Assembly (NCBI RefSeq): GCF_040115645.1
Contig: NC_089545.1
Span: forward strand, 5,828,001-5,892,000
DNA: 64,000 nt
Reading direction: 5' to 3'
From: Euwallacea fornicatus
Taxonomy: Eukaryota; Arthropoda; Insecta; Coleoptera; Curculionidae
Both the position numbers and the translations under genes were made by a program. Of this stretch, positions 61,248 through 64,000 are shown in pieces. The first letter of the stretch is position 1. Each line of letters opens with the position of its first letter. Under the pieces are notes generated by a model, which had not been told where the DNA came from, did no database searches, and was given only the letters and a program-made list of their open reading frames with translations.

Positions 61248-63729
61248 CTATTGCTGTCTCTTTTCCTCTTCCAACATGGCGTCAAGCTCATCAGTCAGGT
61301 TCGCCAGCATGTTACCAATGTCGTTCAGTACGTCGGCAGCAGGTTCAGACCTAGATGTTTTGGTAATTTATCGTAATTGGGAGATGATAAACAAATTTAC
61401 CTATTGCGTGTGCTAGGGCCGGGGGCCTGAGCCCGGCTCTGACTTGGGGTCGGGGACGGATGCGCCGGGAGGCCCGCGGGACGCGATTTTGGGGATGAAA
61501 ATTCACTCTGCCGTGTAGTCGTTCCAGCCCTGGTTCGAATGGTACCAGCGTTTTCATTGGCGAAGGGCAGCGAATCCGATTCTGTGCTAGAGCTCGACTG
61601 AAAGAAAATTAAAAGTAACGTCAAGAAAATGGAACAATGTGACATTTAAAAGGTGACAATCGTGGCTTCTGACATTATTGATGTAAGCGCGTACGACTAT
61701 TTAAATAATTTGGAAAGCTCACGTTCTAACATTTACAATTTGATCATTTTTATGATATTGTCATTGGAGTGCAGTGAGTCCGTTTTAAATGTGGATTTAG
61801 CGAGCTTTTAGTGAATAACCACACCTTTACACGAATGGGGTGAATTTAGTTATTCTAACAACCTCTTAATTCCCATAATAGAAACTCACCTTAAAACTGG
61901 CATCAGACCCATTCCGATGTTGCAGTGCCAAAGTCTTGATCAGCTCCTGCTCCTCCGCTCCCCAACTTTGCGACGAATTCAGTTTACAGTGCGACGAAAC
62001 CGCCCCCGGCGGGGTCCCTGGTGCGGGAGGGGGTGGCAAGGGCAAGTCTCCTCCACTATCCAGAGATATGCTTAAGCTATCGCTACTAGGATACGCAGGG
62101 AGGGGTAAAGGGCTCGAAGTTTGCACGTGGTGAATCTCCACCGTGGTGGTTTCCTCCGTACACTCGCTATCCCTTCGTTTGGGGGGATTGGGGGGTATCT
62201 TTTTGCCCATCATGGGACTGCCGTACTGGATGTAGGCCCCCGGCAGGGTTTTGTTGTATTGAGGGTTGCCGTACTTCTCAGGGTTGAATTGCGGCTTTTC
62301 GAAATCGGGGAATGTTTCTCTAGCCTAAAACATCAATTGAGTATTTGTTAATATATATTGGTGCGGCATCATACTTTGGCAGTGATTTTGGCGATGGGTC
62401 TAGGCCGGATTATGCCCCTGGGCCTGGGCAGGGTGCCTCCACCCTCATAGAACAACCCACTTTCATTGGTGGGGGTAATATCGCCGTCGTCGTACGACCG
62501 GGGCCGCCACCCTGAGGGCTGATTATAGTAAAAAGTCTGTGTGTTCTCTGCAGAAAACGTGTGATGAGTCCTTTCCGTCGGATCCTCGAGGGATTCCAGC
62601 GACTTACCTCGCCCCGTTCGTATCTAAAACAACCCCCCATTACCCTCAAATAACTAAAAACAGTCTCGCCGCATGCAGAACCAAAGAACAGTACCTTTAT
62701 GGGGACAATATCGGGACAGTACATGGTGTGCGTGTAGGTGGGACCTATTGAGGTGGACATTTGACGAGTTTGGTCGATCTCCCACGCCTGGTGGAACGAG
62801 TGGAAGGTACTGTGCACCTGCGGTACCGCCCCTGGCGATGGCAGCTCCATGGGAACGTGCACCAACACGTCCTTATATACACAGACATGCAGCGTAAGCA
62901 ATGGGTCAAGTGTGATGTCAAAGGGGTCTCCGACGTTGCCACCGCCATTAGCCTCCCTACGGTGGCAACCTCGGAGGTACTATTAGAGTGGGGAGCGTGT
63001 GGAGAGCTTGCACGCTATCTATGGTAGTAAAGTGCCGAACCTAATGCATTCATTCATGTCACTGACACTAGAGAGCTCTGATGTTGAGGTTGGGACGAAT
63101 TCAGGCGAGCGGCCAAGGAGCTTGGTTTGAGACTCTGCCCTGAATGCGCTTTTAAGTATTGTGTCGATAGAGTATGTAATAGATTCGGAATGAACAGCGT
63201 CATTATCAAATTAAGAAAAAACCGAATAACAAACACAGAGATTTAGCACATATGTTCATCCATATGCTTTTCAAACACATAAACAAGGACGAGTGTCTCG
63301 GGTTTCCCTAACTGCTTTGAACATGTTGTTCGGTGTTTGTCTTTAACTGGTAATAAACCGAAAAAATGTGTGTAACATGTGTGATGAGTGATGACATCAC
63401 GCATCGAAAGATCGATCGGAAAACATGCTCAAAGTTGGGAGCATCTAACATTGAACTGATCAAGCCTGGAAAGGGGTGGCAGGGTGGTTTACCTGTGTGG
63501 AATAGATTCGGTTCGAGTCGGAGCTAATGCGCTTGCCCGCCTTAATATCTTTGATCCGCTTGATAGCCAGCATAACCTTTTTCTGATGACCCAATTTTAC
63601 TATCCCGAACTCCTCTAAGTCTTCCCATGTCAACTGAGCGACGTCATCGATGGTCTGGTATCCTTGCTCGATGAAGGCGGGGAGGTACTCATCGAGACGC
63701 AGGATGCTTAGCCATTCCTCCAATGATCC
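61248..63729 (-). CDS. ckn: Caskin, C-terminal part (SAM domain to stop; 5' part outside window)
   Basis: Neuronal scaffold protein; Caskins carry ankyrin repeats, SH3, two SAM domains and a long Pro-rich tail, and in flies ckn acts with Lar in axon guidance. Exons seen, in transcript order: 63,729-63,493; 62,952-62,695; 62,623-62,608; 62,547-62,375; 62,324-61,890; 61,597-61,401; 61,350-61,248. Phases 0, 0, 1, 0, 0 and 2 all match. The first exon encodes a full SAM domain (EEWLSILRLDEYLPAFIEQG, LTWEDLEEFGIVKLGHQKK), matching Caskin SAM2. The tail is Pro-rich (PLPPPPAPGTPPG, KKIPPNPPKR) with IRTGREN and TFYYNQPSG stretches. The end, NDIGNMLANLTDELDAMLEEE, is the conserved Caskin C-terminal helix. 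Ankyrin, SH3 and SAM1 exons must lie right of base 64,000. The acceptor at 62,953 is weak (GGGAG). Confidence 0.9.
62608..62623 (-). other. ckn: 16-nt microexon of Caskin
   Basis: The piece ATACGAACGGGGCGAG is preceded by GTTTTAG and followed by GTAAGT. It enters in phase 0 and leaves in phase 1, which the next exon (62,547) continues, giving IVPIK-IRTGR-ENTQTF. Skipping it breaks the frame. Confidence 0.8.
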
Positions 63730-64000
63730 CTGAGTGGGAAAATTTGCTTGATGAGACCCAGGAACTACACAGGGTCTTCATTCCTGGGGCTCATTCATGT
63801 CACGATATTACGTGTGAAATCTGACGTTTCGGCTCTCGGCAACCACGATTAACTTGATTTCTCCTAAGGGTACCATCTCGAATTTTCATTTATTTTTCGT
63901 GAGTAGGAAACAACTGAATTCAAAAATGGTAAAACCCAAAATGGCCCCCCATGAAGAGAGGTAAAGTGGATTATGGTTGCCGAGAACTGAAACGACGGAT
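63730..64000. other. intron of Caskin at the right edge
   Basis: Sequence 5' of the SAM exon; no further exon recognised before the window ends. Confidence 0.6.

Noticed and set aside
62953..62960. Alternative Caskin acceptor CCGTAG at 62,958
   Set aside because: It has a better look than the chosen GGGAG site but would put the exon out of phase with the preceding SAM exon and hit a stop; kept only as a possibility if another exon intervenes.
1..64000. CRISPR arrays, operons, insertion sequences or viral genes
   Set aside because: No regularly spaced repeats, bacterial ribosome-binding architecture or capsid/polymerase motifs were seen; the genome is clearly eukaryotic.

Overview
The window looks like AT-rich insect nuclear DNA. 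All recognisable genes are eukaryotic with GT-AG introns, mostly 45-210 bp long. They include an insect-type ionotropic chemosensory receptor (IR75 clade), insect Tc1/mariner-type DNA transposons and a nuclear tRNA gene. The short introns and gene repertoire fit a holometabolous insect, possibly a beetle; the order is an inference. There is no sign of bacterial or organellar sequence.

Layout. Bases 1-24,100 are gene-poor: a decayed transposase tail near 4.3 kb, a complete but broken 1,683-bp Tc1 element (11,269-12,951) with internal direct repeats in its ends, diverged 173-179-bp tandem repeats (15.9 and 22.7 kb) and a tRNA-Val(UAC) (18,453). A nine-exon IR75-like receptor lies at 24,124-26,525 (+). 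A 621-bp TA-flanked inverted-repeat element sits at 30,361. A four-exon meteorin-like gene for a secreted protein runs from 32,077 to 42,912 (+). Its 9.8-kb first intron holds a decayed Tc1 copy that was itself split by a second, young-looking DNA element carrying a DUF4817-like fragment.

From 43.9 kb to the right edge the DNA is gene-dense: MFSD11/UNC93-like transporter (-), alanine aminotransferase (+), ALKBH4-like dioxygenase (-, single exon), RNF34/rififylin-like RING ligase (-, single exon), an unrecognised Ser/Pro-rich ten-exon gene (-), the NRDP1/RNF41 orthologue elgi (+), and the 3' part of Caskin (-), whose 5' part lies beyond base 64,000. I joined exons by hand. Reading phases agree at every splice junction except the first intron of the IR gene and one junction in the Ser/Pro-rich gene.

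The genes do not form one pathway. Shared features are arrangement: divergent pairs (MFSD11/GPT, Ser/Pro-rich/elgi) and convergent pairs with nearly touching or overlapping 3' ends (meteorin/MFSD11, GPT/ALKBH4). Two ubiquitin ligases lie within about 6 kb of each other. I found no clearly new multi-gene system. The most notable items are the meteorin-like gene recovered across a 9.8-kb intron, the nested transposons within it, the IR/DR Tc1 element, the Caskin microexon and the unidentified Ser/Pro-rich protein.
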